A stretch of 64,000 bases of DNA from Amphirosellinia nigrospora (taxonomy: Eukaryota; Ascomycota; Sordariomycetes; Xylariales; Xylariaceae). The notes under the pieces were generated by a model that did no database searches, had not been told where the DNA came from, and saw only the letters and a list, made by a program, of their open reading frames with translations. The translations under genes were made by a program, and so were the position numbers. The DNA lies in assembly GCA_004123355.1 (NCBI GenBank), contig SCHM01000001.1, forward strand, positions 10,054,193 to 10,118,192. The letters run 5' to 3'. How positions within the stretch are numbered: position 1 is the stretch's first letter; each line of letters starts with the position of its first letter. Positions 23,701 through 35,924 of this stretch are shown here, in pieces.

Positions 23701-25389
23701 TTATAGATGATGAAGATGGCTTTCCATGGTATATCTGCCAGAAATTTGGCCCAGACCGTATGCGGCTGGTCTGTAAAGCATAGGGCACGCTGCTTAAGCA
23801 GGATGGGGCGCTGGGCGAAAGTGTTGCCAAATTCTGCCGTAGCTTGAAGGCACATGATCAGAACACAGAAGAACAAGGCCGAGGATCGCGTATAGATGCC
23901 CTGCGTCACTGCTTGTTGGTCACGGAACAAGGTTCCCAAAGTCAACGCCTGCACAATGGTTCCGGCCGCCTCAGCTATCCAGGTGCTCCTATCCGTAAAG
24001 TGTATGCGGTAGTGGCGGATCGTGCACTCGTAGATCTGTCTATACAGCGGCAAGTGGTAACTCAAGGCTATAGGCGCCGAGGATTCCTCCACTCCCGACA
24101 CGGCAGCAGTCTGGTTGGCATAATATTCGCTATCCCGGAATCGCAACTCGAAGTCGTGTGCATGGGCACGGGCGGGCCGGACTGCTTGGGCCCAACGTGG
24201 CGTGAATCAGGATCTCCAGACATGGATGTGAGAAAATCGGTAAGAGAGGTCTGTGGCGAGCATTCAAATCCCATTTTCTCGAAGTAGGCCTTCGACTCGC
24301 TGGTTGGTCCGAAATACGCAACGCGGCCTTCGTTGAGCACCAGAACCTTGTCAAAGCAGTCGGCGATGGCATCACTCGCCTGGTAAAGAGACATGGCGGC
24401 ACAACATTGGCTCTGTGTGGTATACTCCCGTAACAGCCTCGCAATACGAATAGCCGTGGAAGAATCCAGGCCACGAGTAGGATTGTCAAGGCATAGAAGA
24501 CTAGACACGACGATTAGCGGGTTGGTGTCCATCGGACTCATACTTCAGCACATACCCTGCTCTTGTGCAGAAAGCCTCAGCCAGTGTTACACGGTGCCTC
24601 TGGCCACCGCTCACTCCGCGCACGTAGTCATTGCCCACGGGCACGTTGGCCACATGGGCAAGGCCAAATAGCTTTAAGATGGTTTGCAAGTCTTCCTCCA
24701 GGTACCGAGACCTGTTCTGCAAATTAGTAGGCATTCGCGCGTTCAGAGCGAATCGCAGCGTAGTGTCAACTGATAAGCTATGGAAATGGACATCGTCCTC
24801 GCCTATAAGGTTTTCTCCGTAAGTATTGTAGGGTGAAGTTTGGTTGAAGAGGGACTTGGCTATCTTACCAGCAAATGCGACCTCACCAGGCCGACGAGTC
24901 TTAATTATTTCGGCGTCTACACCACCATAACACACACGCCCGCCGACGGCGGCGTACTCCTCTCGCATATTAGCTAGCGTCTTGAGAAACGTGGTGCAAC
25001 CGCTCCCGGGTTTGCCAATGACCATTAACATCTCCCCGCCACGTAAAACCCCCGACATGGACTGCAGAATTACCTTGATGGCCCGGGCTTGCTAGACAGG
25101 TAAGTAGCAGGGTTTAACTTGTTAGGGTAGTTTCTCAAGGCTGAAGTCACGGTTGGTGCTTTTTGGTGCTATCTCGAGAGTCAGTAGGATCAATTCAAGG
25201 TCAACACGAGAAAAGGAAGCCATACGCCTATTCCGGCACCTCGAACCGTCAAGTCTTGGAAGACCACATCGTGTCGTGTTAAGCCGCCCGCTTGAGAATT
25301 ATTCACAAAGGTCGTGATTAGGTCTTTGATTTCGTCCTTCTCGTCTACTGCGAGGTCTCCTCGTGCAGGTCAAGAGACTCGAGGGCCAT
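20789..25389 (-). CDS. PDR-type full-size ABC-G transporter
   Basis: This plasma-membrane efflux pump has the order NBD-TMD-NBD-TMD, and probably exports or confers self-protection against the cluster product. From ATG 25389, NBD1 has Walker [13 protein letters not shown], signature VSGGQRHRV and Walker [15 protein letters not shown]. The Asn after the Walker B Asp is the non-canonical residue usual in NBD1 of this family. TMD1 spans about 24080-23100 with several hydrophobic helices. NBD2 has Walker A MGVSGAGK (about 22700), a degenerate LSLEKRKRV signature and [15 protein letters not shown]2 ends with the Cys-rich [13 protein letters not shown] loop and a last exon, [23 protein letters not shown] at 20789-20791. 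Several introns are visible. Frame breaks needing one base occur near 25344 and 24150. It is divergent from the SDR gene. Confidence 0.92.
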
Positions 25390-26138
25390 CGTGACAACAT
25401 GTAGCTGACAGAAGCTCGGATTTGCTTTCTCTGTACAACTCGCAGTCTCGAAATGAAATCTTTACATGGGCCTAGAGGCTACAATCTCTTTAAAGGTCGT
25501 CAAGGCAAGGCTAAGTAAGGCTTCTCCTGAGCAACAATACAGACACCAAGTAACTGGGATTAGTGAAACACGTCTATACCGCGCGTGCACAGGCCACCAT
25601 TTGCTCATCATCCATTTCTCATTCGCTTATGAATCTACGGCTCAATGCATTTCCTACTAGGTATTCCTCGTTCGACTCTATCCTGTCTACTTACTTGGAC
25701 TGTGAACTAGTGGGATATCGATGGGGTCACTTATTTCCTAAAACAGAGAGATCCTGCTTCGACCCGTACCATGATAGGTTAGATTCCTTCAGAATGCAGG
25801 GTCAGTGGGGCGGAATGCATGAAGTGCCTGGGGCTCTACACAGTATCTCTCGTGTTGGGAGTTCCGACGGAGGCTAACCTTAAGGAGCCCATCGCCTTTA
25901 GGTCTAGCTTCGGACACCCCCAGTCGAGGCCCAACCCTCCAGCAGAACGAAGACTAGCCAAAAGGGGGAGACAAGCACATGAAGAATGCAGCGTATCATG
26001 CACCTGCTGTTTGTCCTAACATGTTTTTCGCATGCGTTATCAGTGTCATGCAAATCAAGTAGTTGGTTTATATGATACAATGACCGTCCTAATTTATGTG
26101 GCATGAGTAGTGAGGTATCCCTGGGCCACACTCGCATC
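25390..26138. promoter_or_regulatory. Divergent promoter region of transporter and SDR
   Basis: This 749-bp interval lies between the divergent start codons of the ABC transporter and the SDR. I found no TCG-N5-CGA motif in it and no coding sequence. Confidence 0.45.
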
Positions 26139-27240
26139 ATGTCTGACCAACCCTTCGATCCCGATGTTTATACAAAGCTGTGTAATCACCAAGTCCTACT
26201 ACCGTGACGTTTATCCTGCTGTAGACCCGTCTCGCCGCTCTCTCCAGGCGGGTAAGTGACATTGTCACAGGCGCTGGAAGGGGAATTGGAGTTGTATGTT
26301 ACCGTCGCTCGTCTCTGATACCCGAGGCTGTCATTTGGCTAGGTTAAGAATTATGTGCTTATACACAACGCACAGGGATAGCTCTTGCCCATGCCAAGTC
26401 AGGCGTTCGGGGACTGGTCCTCGTTGGTCGCTCGTTAGACAATGTTGAGAAGGTCAAGCGAGTGATAGAGGCAGAACATCCATCCGTGAACGTGCTCGCC
26501 GTGTCCGCCGACGTCTCTGAAGAGGCCTCCGTCAAGCAGCTATTCATCAAGGTCAGAGAAACCTTTGGAATCGCCGACACGCTAGTGAATAATGCTGGTG
26601 TTATCACCACGTAGGTGATCTTATATCTTGTTAATTTAACGTACTTGTGATAATAACCCTGGTTCAAAGGCCTTTAAACACGGTTGAGAATGCATCCGCT
26701 GATGTTTGGTGGAACGATTTTAATGTGAACGTCAAGGGCACCTATCTGGTCTGTGCCGCATTTCTCCGTCTCGCAGCGGAGGGTTCCGATGCAAAATCTA
26801 CCATCGTAAACATCGTGTCCAACATAAATCTCAAGCCGCCGAGCCTGAGTAGTTACTTCAGCAGCAAAGCAGCCCTCATGAAATTTACCGAGGTCCTGCA
26901 GGTCGAGAATCCCAGATTGGCAGCTTATACCGTCAACCCTGGGCTCGTACACACAGATGCCACCTTGGAGGCATTCACGCCTTATGCCAAAGACACCGGT
27001 ATGTTGCCAGGATCCAACCCCCTTAATTAAAGCACGCAGAGTGTTTACTAATTTGGGCCATCGCCGTGATTGCCAGCGGCCTTGGTAGGCTCCGTAACGG
27101 TCTATCTATCCGCTAGGCAGCCCAGTCATCTAAAGGGGCGGCATCTATGCGTGAATTGGGATGTAGAGGAACTGGAAGCTCGAAAGGAAGAAATTGAGGC
27201 GTCCAACCTACTCACGTTGGGGCTCAGTCTTCTGAGTTGA
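26139..27240 (+). CDS. Short-chain dehydrogenase/reductase
   Basis: This classical SDR, an NAD(P)-dependent oxidoreductase, may reduce or oxidise a carbonyl/hydroxyl of the polyketide. It starts at ATG 26139 (MSDQPFDPDVY). The cofactor motif is VTGAGRGIG, joined to IALAHAKSGVRGLVLVGRS after an intron. The structural motif LVNNAGV comes next, then the catalytic SSLSSYFSSKAAL (YxxxK with upstream Ser). A last intron near 27000-27080 leads to the C-terminal block HLKGRHLCVNWDVEELEARK, ending at TGA 27238-27240. Two frame shifts near 26187 and 26253 each need one base. The length, about 300 residues, is usual for the family. It is divergent from the transporter and tail-to-tail with a regulator only about 100 bp away. 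Its place at the cluster edge makes its role in the pathway plausible but not certain. Confidence 0.88.
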
Positions 27241-27339
27241 TGATGGGACAAGTGATTTTAGCTTCCACCGTACCATAGTCTTTGAGTAAATGAACTTCCC
27301 GTTCTACTGCATGAAGATTGAAGCGAAAACGCGGGGACT

Positions 27340-29608
27340 TCAAGGGAGCGTGAAGAAACTATCGCTGCCAAAAGGGAGGTTTGGAAAGTCGGCCAGTACA
27401 CCGGTAATCCCATCGCTATAAGCCGACCAGACATCAGGGTTCGTCCAATCAGTCCAAGACCACAGCGCGTCGCTGTTCAGCTCGGAAGGATCCATCGTCA
27501 CGCTCATATCATACCAATCGGCGTTCCTCTGTTTATTAGCGTCCGGCGAAGGCGCCCCCGTAATTATCAGGTTTTAGTATCTGGACTAGGCTGTCCACCT
27601 TCAAGCACAGGGAACGCGTCAGCGTCGCGGCTTTGGCGGCTACTGTATTCCGATCATCTGCTGCGCTGAATATGTCCAGTGCCAAATCTACATGGCGGCG
27701 GGCGTTTGGGGCATAATCGCAGAGAGGATACGCCATGAGGAAACCCACTAGGGTAAGCAGTGCGTTCCACTGCCACTGGTAAACTTCACTACAGCCATAG
27801 AGCATATCTGTAGCCGACATGACGCGGTGTACCAAATCTATCGTTGCCATGGCATGGTTCAGAGCAGTCGTGGCATGAGCATCAGCCTGCGGGCTACGCT
27901 GGGGGACCAAGGAGCCGCTGGGAAAGCATATCTTTATTGACAGGGAGTCAGTATCCAGCGAAGCGAAATTGGGCCGGGAGACCGTGTAATAGGAAGCTGG
28001 GTGGCAGGCGTAAGTCAGCGAGTTGGGAAATCACTTACGAACGCTCTGTGCAGCCCGATAATTTCCTCGTAGTACTGTAACTCTAGAAGTACCCCATGAA
28101 GTAACTGGGCGGGACTGGTGTCGGTGACGGCATGTATCCAGTCAGGGGTCCGCTTGTGTTCAACGTGCAGGGACGTCGGATCATGGAGCGTAACTCTTTA
28201 TCCCGCCACTCCCGGAGATGAGTAAGCTTTGTAGACAGGAGTGCAGCGCGCGTCTCGACGTCGGCAAAACGATCGGCGCCAGTCCGCAGTGTGTGACGTG
28301 AACATGCATCGATGATGGCGAGCGCGTTCCAGGTTAGACAAATCGACTGACTGTGATATACGGATTCGTCCAGGGAGGGCAAGGCACAGCTTATATCAGC
28401 AAGCTGCACGCCAACGGGGCGTCCGAGGAGTCGCGCACAACGAAAGTCTAGGTGAACTATCGTCCACCATATGCGATGAGCAAATGGTGCGTCCGGATCT
28501 GTCTCCGGGGAACTGTGGTGCAAGTTCAAAGTGTGAGCTGCACGCATAGCTAGACCAATCATATTATAGGCGCCCTGGTATTCCCCGACATCAAGCATAT
28601 AGAGGGCCATTAGAATATAACAACGCACGTGTTTTAGCGACGGCTGCGCAAATGCGTCAAACTGGCTGGTCGAATCATAACAGCGACGAAAGTAGGCAAG
28701 AGAACAATCTCCATGCTCCGAGTGCAGACCCAGCAACCGACGATTTAGACCTGCGCTATGGAGACGAAGTAAGCTTAATGCCAAGATACCATCGACTAGC
28801 GAAGCGCCTCTTTGCTCCAGACCATCGGCAGACCAAAGCGTGGGGTAAAGGGCCTCTACGTGTGGACGGCTGAGAATGGGCGCAAGTGCGTGCCATCTCT
28901 GCCAGTACATGTCGAGTAACTGTAGGGCTTGAGACTTGGAGAGCTCCATGCGAGAGCCCCCTTCCCTCGTCGCATTGAAGGCCAAGGGACGGGCCAGAGA
29001 GCCGTATGACGGCGGGGAATCATCGGGGAAGTTAGGCGACAGATGCGAGATGGAAGAGCAGAAGGCGTTGATCTTGGACATGAATCCTACGGTGGAATCC
29101 ATCCCCCCAATCTGGACACCGGGGTGGCCGTCCCCGACGCGACAGCAGCCGACGAGACGGGCGTCGATGGAGTCAGGGCCGTAGAGCCGCCGGCCGAGTC
29201 GACGGTGCTAGTAGTCGCAACAGTGCTGCCAGTGGTGGTGGTAGTGGCGGTAGTAGTGGCAGTAGTGGTGGCCGATGTAGCGATGGAGGCCGCCCGACGG
29301 CTCCCCGCAGTCTCGGGCGCTGGGCCAGGCTCGCTTCGGGTGTCCAGGGACCGACTGATGGGAGGCGAGAAGAGGCACTGGACGTTGTTGGCCACACACC
29401 TGGAGCAGGGGGTTTCAGTGTCACATCGCACCCGGTGCTTGCGGCAGTAGTCACAGGCGCGGGTGACTTTGTAACGCTTGGGGTTACGGTGTGATGCTGT
29501 GCCACCAGAGGGCGAACCGGATGTGAAGGTGTAGAACATGGCCAAAAAGCCGGGTGTGGTGGAGATGGGAACCTCTTGTCGGCAGTTGCTGGTTGTTGGG
29601 CATGGCAT
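27340..29608 (-). CDS. Zn(II)2Cys6 transcription factor at the cluster edge
   Basis: From ATG 29608 (a second ATG at 29541 is possible) the frame shows VTRACDYCRKHRVRCDTE followed by TPCSRCVANNVQC, a complete zinc cluster. A long Thr/Ser/Ala low-complexity stretch (about 29150-29330) follows. After a break at a G run near 29110, the fungal-specific regulatory domain begins: QLLDMYWQRWHALAPILSRP, then HRIWWTIVHLDFRCARLLGRP. Introns occur near 28030-27920. The C-terminal frame is resumed near 27540 after another missing base. It carries an acidic/aromatic tail (WSWTDWTNPDVW) of activation-domain character, ending at TGA 27340-27342. The arrangement is tail-to-tail with the SDR. It could be a cluster regulator or an unrelated neighbour; the sequence does not decide. 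Confidence 0.85.
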
Positions 29609-32310
29609 GTATAAGTGAGTAATTATAATTTATTTAGTCTTGGAGGTCCGAGGGGGTCCGACCACGACGGAATGAACCGAATGAACCGAATGATTACTGA
29701 AGCAACCACACGTCCTGCATCCAATACATGGATCAGCGGACGTATGGATAGATAAACACAATGTGTTATCTGAGGGTTGGTAGAATAAATAAGCATCATC
29801 TACAGTATACAATAAATACCGTGCACTACACACAGTAGAGTATTGGATAAGCAAGCTAGTTGCTATATCCAGGGCCCTATATCTGCCAGGATGTGAAGAT
29901 AAAGTGGGCATCCCAAAAGGGCAAATAGCTTATGTTATCTAAAAACGCTTAGGCCAGCTTTTAAGATGAGATAGATATTATCTTACGAAGATAATGTCTG
30001 GTCCGCAAGCGATGTTTAGCTTGCGGCGTATAAGGGGGACCTCTGTGCGTCAGTTATATATATTGTTATTCATAGTTACTAGTTGGGCGTGAGGTGTAAA
30101 TGGTAACACCCGGGACTCTCATTATCACCCGGAGCAGCTGGTTCGATTCCGGCCATGTCCAATTTCTTTTTAGCGGCATGCATAGAAGCTGTAAGTAGAT
30201 GTTCTGAAGGAAATCGGAACCGCCCTTCTGCCCATAGCCCCTGCGGGTCTTGGTACAGCACTGCCGTGTAGTTCAATCACAAGATAGAATGTTTACTGCA
30301 AATTAGAATAGTCGCAAGTTGTGATGAAAATAAAACATTTCTAGAACACAATGATAGTGCATCAGGTATTTAATCCCAGATCATAATCGCACAGCAGCTA
30401 ACCGACGCCTCACCCTATCCCCTATCCCCTACCCTTCAAGACGGCACTCAACGAGACCCTACTGTCTCTATCGAATAACACCCTTATTTTTGTACATTCG
30501 ATGAAACCGCAACGACTTGCGGTATGGCCGACGGGACCCCATCGACAGCCAATCGCAGGGTCTGTCGAGGATCCGCGTAGCCATGAGAAGATGATGCGCG
30601 ATGAGTATGTAGGAATAGAGAGAGGGAGAGGGTTATCAGAATTCTTCTTCGCATTATTGGACTAGCTAACGAGTGCAATGGAAGGGGAAAAAAGGCTTGA
30701 CTTATGAATGTTTGCCCGTGAACTTGCCAGAGCACTCCGGTGGCCTGAGCAAATTGCCTTGAGACCTTTCGATCCGGCCTTGAAAAAATAAAACAGAAAG
30801 ACAAGAAGAACAGAGGGAAACGAGACCTTTATAGATAGTAGAATTGGACCGTACGGATGTGCAAAGTCCCAAATGCAGCAGACTCGTTCCTACCTCTTCA
30901 GAATGCAAATCCGGTGTGAAACTATATGGGCAGTTCAAAGAAGGAAGAAAGGTACACCCTACCTTGGAGTATTCATCTTCCGCGGCATACAATGCCAATT
31001 CAAAACATTTTTGCCAGGAGACAGGGATCTAGGCACATCCAACCGGAACAAAGAGACTCTCTGTATATAGTCAAGTAGTCACGTAGAGCCCACGGAGATG
31101 ACTTCACTGGTCCCCGTGCAACAACCGATGTTTACCCTACCCCTGCAAGATTCGTGACAATTTTATTTGAGGTAGAGTGTCAGATAAGCAGTCTATATTT
31201 TTCTCGGGTATACGTATTATATGTCGTTCAACGCGTTCTTTACAGGTGGTAGCTCACGATATTTCTTAGATATTGTAATGTCACGAGTAAGACTGCGGAG
31301 GGAAGCTCCGTCTTGCATGTCAACGAGGCCGTGTCGTCAATAATCGTGACTGCTTCTTTGAAGCATATCAACATCATCCTTACATATTACACGTCGCTTC
31401 AAGTTTGAACACTTGCCAGAAATGCTCTGCGTATCAGTGAAGATACCAGTAGGTGTCAGGACCTCACTATCAGGGTATGGGGTGTATATTGATATCTGTT
31501 GTTGCGCAGGGAGTCTAAGGGTCCCTGGGGCTAGCCCATGGCTATATACATCTAGGTCCTTTGTTCCCACGGAGTCTATATGAGGCCTAGGAAGGTGAGT
31601 GTTTTGGTATGTCGGACAAGGTATCGTGAGATCAGGAGATGCCTTGTGACAGTAGGTACAGACATAGTAGCCTTTAAGCCAGGCCCACGGCCTTTATCAC
31701 CAGAAGTGTAAGCCGCAGAGAGGGAAACTAGGCCATAGGTATAGCTTCCCGCCAGCCAGTGAAGATTTGGGGTGTGCAGCGCTTGCGTACGTGACAATTG
31801 TATTGTACTTAGCGTGGTGGTCTGGACTCCTGAAATGTGAAGCCCCATGCCAGCCAAAAATGGCAGTCCAAACCCGGCACATGTGGTCTGGGTGGAATAA
31901 GGTTTCTTGCAACTCTTGCACGACTACTTAAACGGGCTGTCATGTCGACCCGTACCAGGACTTGCTAGGTTCAACCAACTGTCAATTTACAACAATTCTA
32001 GCTACTTGACCAGTTGATTATTCTATTAAAATATAATTAGGTGTGTTATTCAAAATAGACAAAGGCATCGTGACTTCTATACTGTAATGGATACAACACA
32101 AGTTGGTATCGAAGTACCTTTCAGGGTACTTGTGGGAAGCAGCGGCGAGCACTATATGTATGTATAGGCATATTCCAAGAAAAAAATCGAATCATTGCAG
32201 AGTGTAGAATTAAGAAGCAAGGCTAGCTTAAAGTATTTTTTTCTCATCCGTATCTATTAATTCATTAATACCATCATTTATGTACAATCCTAACCCTTAT
32301 CCCCTTAAAC
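29609..32310. other. Gene-free interval between the cluster and the housekeeping block
   Basis: Apart from the tRNA-like sequence at 30085-30160 I see no gene here. Open frames on both strands are short and without motifs. The base composition looks AT-rich, and a short AATGAACCG duplication sits near 29670. This gap is a natural right-hand boundary for the polyketide cluster. Confidence 0.5.
30085..30160 (+). tRNA. tRNA-Glu-like sequence, irregular anticodon arm (possible pseudogene)
   Basis: The 76-nt segment folds with a 7-bp acceptor stem (GGGCGTG with CATGTCC, two G-U pairs), a 4-bp D stem (GTGT/ACAC) and a 5-bp T arm (GCTGG-TTCGATT-CCGGC). The B box GGTTCGATTCC is ideal, and the D-arm region resembles fungal tRNA-Glu. 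A run of five T at 30167-30171 would end Pol III transcription. The anticodon arm does not fit: CTCTCA, suiting a CTC (Glu) anticodon, lies in a 13-nt loop closed by CCGGG/CCCGG. It may be a degenerate tRNA copy, a gene with an assembly error, or a short-intron form. Confidence 0.42.
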
Positions 32311-34390
32311 TCAATCATCCTGCTTCGCATTCGTCTTTGCGCTGACCTCGGCCGTCATCTTCAAGCTACGCGGGGCATCCTCGCGGCCCATGTACAGCTC
32401 GACAAGCCGCAGGCCGTGGAAATTGACGGCGAAGTCCTCGTCGGCGAGAAGGGTCTCGAGCTCGGCGGGCGTGTGGACGGCGTAGCTCTTGACCGTGCTG
32501 GGTGACCCGCCGAAAACGGTGCCCAGGTCCCGGTACTTCCAGGTCGGCACATCGTTGTACGCGGCATCCATGCCGTGGATAAAGCGCTCAATCGTATACC
32601 CGTCGTTGCAAATCACGAATCTGGCCACGGTTAGCGTCTGGTGTTGAGTTGATCTTTTCCCTTGAAGATGTGGGAACTATTACGAGGAGTCTCATCACTG
32701 AGAAAGAGAAGCGACAACGATAGGAGGCTGAAAACTCGAGGCAAACAAGCAAAGCAACGTACATTATGATGTCCAGATTGTGCTTAATCATAGTACCAAT
32801 CTCCTGTGCAGTGAGCTGGAGACTGCCATCGCCTTCGAACAAGATTGTCCGGCGACTTCCGCCGGTATCCTTTGCCGCGAGCGCGGCACCCTGACACGCG
32901 CCTACAGCCCAGCCGATGCTACCCAGAGAGTCTGATTCAGAGCTGTGACCTTGGGCGGGAATTTGGTCTCCCAGATTCCGAAATTTGCGGTGCCCGTCTC
33001 TGAAACGACGATGTCGCCTTCCCGGAAGAAGTTGGAGATGCGCGGCCAGAACCACGCCTGCATGATGGGACCATCCGCGCTGCCCTGTTCGTCCTCGGGC
33101 ATTGCGAAGTGCTGCGGCGGAGGCTGGGTTTTGAGCTGCTTGGTGTCGACGCGCTCAGTGATCTTGCGTAGGACGCCCCGCATCTTGACCCGGGATACTC
33201 GGAGTACCTAACGGCGCAGTAGTCGGTGTGGAGGTCGATCGAGTTAAGCTGGGACAGGCGGTACGAGAAGCCGGCCGTGTTGAAGTCGCTCTTGAGCGAG
33301 CCGATGCTAAGCACGAGATCCGAGTCTTCGACGGCCGACTTAATCTCCGGGTGGCTGGCGGTGCCGGCATAGACGCCGCCGTAGCAGGGATGCGTCTCGT
33401 CGATGGCACTCTTGCCCATTGGCGTTACAAACACGGGGAGCCTTGTCTTGTCGATGAAGGCATGCACCTCGTCAAGCACGCGCGAACGGACGGCACATGC
33501 GTCGACGAGCACGACGGGCCGTTGGGCCGCGTGAAGGTACTTGAGCACGACGTCGACGACGTAGTCCTCCTTCGCCTCGTCGTTGGTGGCCTCGTGGAGG
33601 TCGATCTCGGTATTCAAGAGCTCACCCTCGACCATCTTCGTCGCCATGTCGGTCGGCAGCATGATGTAGACCGGGCGAGTGCGTAGGTAGCACTCGCGAA
33701 GAGTGTGATCGATCTGGCTGGGGATCTCGGACGGGTCGGTAAGCTTGGCCACGGCGCAGGAGATGCTAGCGCTCATGCCGGCGAAGACATTAAAGTCGCC
33801 ATTTCCGAGCGTATGGTGCAGCAGCATACCGCTGCGCTGGGAGATGGTTGACGGACACCCGACGATGTGCACCACGGGCACCATCTCACTATAGGCGCCA
33901 GCCAACCCATTGATAGCAGACAGTTCGCCCACGCCAAACGTGGTGACGATGGCGCCCACTACAACACGCGGAGTCAGTCGTTGCTATTTAGAGCTGATTT
34001 GTGGGAGGTTTAGAAAATTCCAAGCACTCTATTGTCCCAAAAAGGAAACTTAATGCTCCCACGTTGCCAAAACCGAAAGAAAATAGCACCGAGAATTACT
34101 CACTGCCTTTCACTCTGGCATAGCCATCGGCAGCATATGCTGGAGGAGACTGGTTAGTCCTGAGTTTCTTGCGAGCTTGGTTATTTCGAGACACTCACCA
34201 GCATTGAGCTCGTTCGCGTTGCCGACCCATTCGAGCCGACTTTGGGTATGGAATCGAGAGCAACGAGGTTGAAGTCGCCGGGCAAGCCATGAACAGAGCG
34301 GATGCCGATTTGGCGGAGTCTGGTGAAGAGATACTCGGCAACATTGACCGGCTTGGTAAGACTGGTCGTCCTGATGTCTTCGTGCGGCAT
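32311..34390 (-). CDS. Pyruvate decarboxylase (thiamine diphosphate enzyme)
   Basis: This cytosolic enzyme converts pyruvate to acetaldehyde and CO2, feeding fermentation and the acetate/acetyl-CoA route. From ATG 34390, [14 protein letters not shown] leads to the N-A-N-E-L-N-A-G active-site region with its Glu, followed by GYAADGYAR across short introns. [17 protein letters not shown] and [14 protein letters not shown] (the catalytic His pair) follow, then the ThDP/Mg site: [16 protein letters not shown], and after an intron [15 protein letters not shown]. Three frame shifts near 34240, 33192 and 32912 each correspond to one missing base (the last two in G runs). The enzyme is strongly conserved and central, which argues that the breaks are sequence errors. 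A paralogue elsewhere is possible, so I give no gene symbol. Confidence 0.93.
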
Positions 34391-35276
34391 CGTAGCTAAT
34401 AGTGATCGATTAAGATATATGACGGTCTTATACAGAATCTAGTGTGGATGTATTATTGTAGGTGAGTGGAGAAGGCAGTGGGGAACCTCGAGAATGGGTA
34501 GTATCGATGAAGAATAAAGGGAATCACTGGTTGAGGTGAGAGCTGTGAATGCCCGATAGACATAATATAATGAATTGGTAGGGACGAGTGGTTCAAGCTA
34601 CACAATATAACGCAACGCAACGACCGAATGTTGCCGGGTTGTTGCGGTAGGGCAGATGCGAGGACATTCGCATTTGGTGGGTGCTTAGTCACATCCATCT
34701 CGTCGTATTGCATTTGTATGGCCACAAAGCACGAGGGGTGGACTGATACCTAGAGAGTACGGCAGTAGGCGGTACGCTAGGTATGCGTGTAAAAACGTAC
34801 CATATCCATCTGAGAGGTGGACTTCTATTGGCCGCTCGCTCGCGGTACCGCCGTGTTCCGTGTTCGGCCCCATTTAGGTGTCTACCTTACCCTCGGTTCT
34901 GGGCCCCGGAAACAACGGACGAGCTACACTTTTCAAGGCCAACTCGATTCAACACCTGACAAAACGTACTCAATCCTGGGGCAGTTTTGTTTATCATTTG
35001 TTTATTATTTCTATCATTTTTCCCATTTTTTCAGGGCACGTACATGTCTGTTCTCCTAACACATGAGCAATGTCAAATAAATATAATCAATGAGTGGCGA
35101 TACGGTTCTCCCAGGACTCTAACCAAACGCCGGCTTCGTGCTAGCTCCTCTATCGTGTCGTCTAATAGTATACACTTGCATTAAAACAATTACAAGGCCA
35201 CGCTACTAACTGCGTGCTGAGGCCTCACGAGATGTGATGTGATATGATTTACGTGGGCAAGTATGGACCGGCCAGT
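34391..35276. other. Intergenic region upstream of PDC and downstream of ERV1
   Basis: This 886-bp stretch would hold the PDC promoter and the ERV1 3' flank. No recognisable gene or RNA is visible. Confidence 0.45.
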
Positions 35277-35924
35277 TTAGTCGCACCGTCCATCTTTCCA
35301 TCCAGTTCGCCACCTCTCTTCCCACTTGGTGCAATCGAACGCGGGCTTGCCGAGCTTCGTATTGACGGCGTTGTGCGCTTCGCACAGCCACGTGCCGAAA
35401 TCGTTCCGGCTGTCGACTCTGATCTGCTCCTTCGCCATATAATGCTGGAAGTCCTCGGCGCATACCCAGCACGGATAGAGACGCGAGAACACGCCCATGA
35501 ACGTCTTTAAGTCTGATTGCTCCTTGGAGCTTGGGGATTTCGGATAGTTCGCGGCGATGGTATGCAAGAGAGTCCATGTGCTCCGGCCCAAGGCCTCGAC
35601 GTCGGAGGACAGTCGTTGCCGGGTTGAGAGGGAGTCGCAGCGGCCGCCGTCCCAGCCACGGCCACAGCTCCGGTCCCGACACCGACGCCCGACTTCAGCG
35701 ACGACTTGGCCTGTTGGGTCCATTGACTGAACGACGCCTTTGAGCTACAAGACCGACAACTAAAACTCGGAAGTTTCTGCAGTTAGCGGTGCGTCTTACG
35801 TGAGGGCATTGTAGTGGATACGGAGGGAGGCGTACGGCTTGCCATCCTTGTCTAGGACAACGCCGGGCGGCAGCTTCGCGGCTGGCGCCGGCGATGGTTG
35901 CGATTCCGGCAGATCAATAGCCAT
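35277..35924 (-). CDS. ERV1: Mitochondrial FAD-linked sulfhydryl oxidase ERV1
   Basis: This enzyme of the mitochondrial intermembrane space reoxidises Mia40 and passes electrons to cytochrome c. Exon 1 (35836..35924) ends DKDGK-P. A 76-nt intron (35760..35835) joins it to CRSC, the N-terminal shuttle CxxC that distinguishes Erv1 from Erv2. A Gly/Ala/Pro-rich linker follows, then the core: DVEALGRSTWTLLHTIAANYP, the redox centre YPCWVCAEDF, WLCEAHNAVN, and FDCTKWEERW near the C-terminus, ending in WKDGRCD. One frame shift near 35605 (between CPP and DVEAL) needs one base. The length of about 190 residues is usual. It is divergent from HEM4 across 305 bp. Confidence is high because both CxxC pairs and the FAD-fold motifs are present. 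Confidence 0.92.

Noticed and set aside
29208-29399. Separate protein-coding frames over the GGT/AGT-rich stretch
   Set aside because: This is the Thr/Ser low-complexity region of the regulator read in other frames; repeats of triplets keep all frames open.
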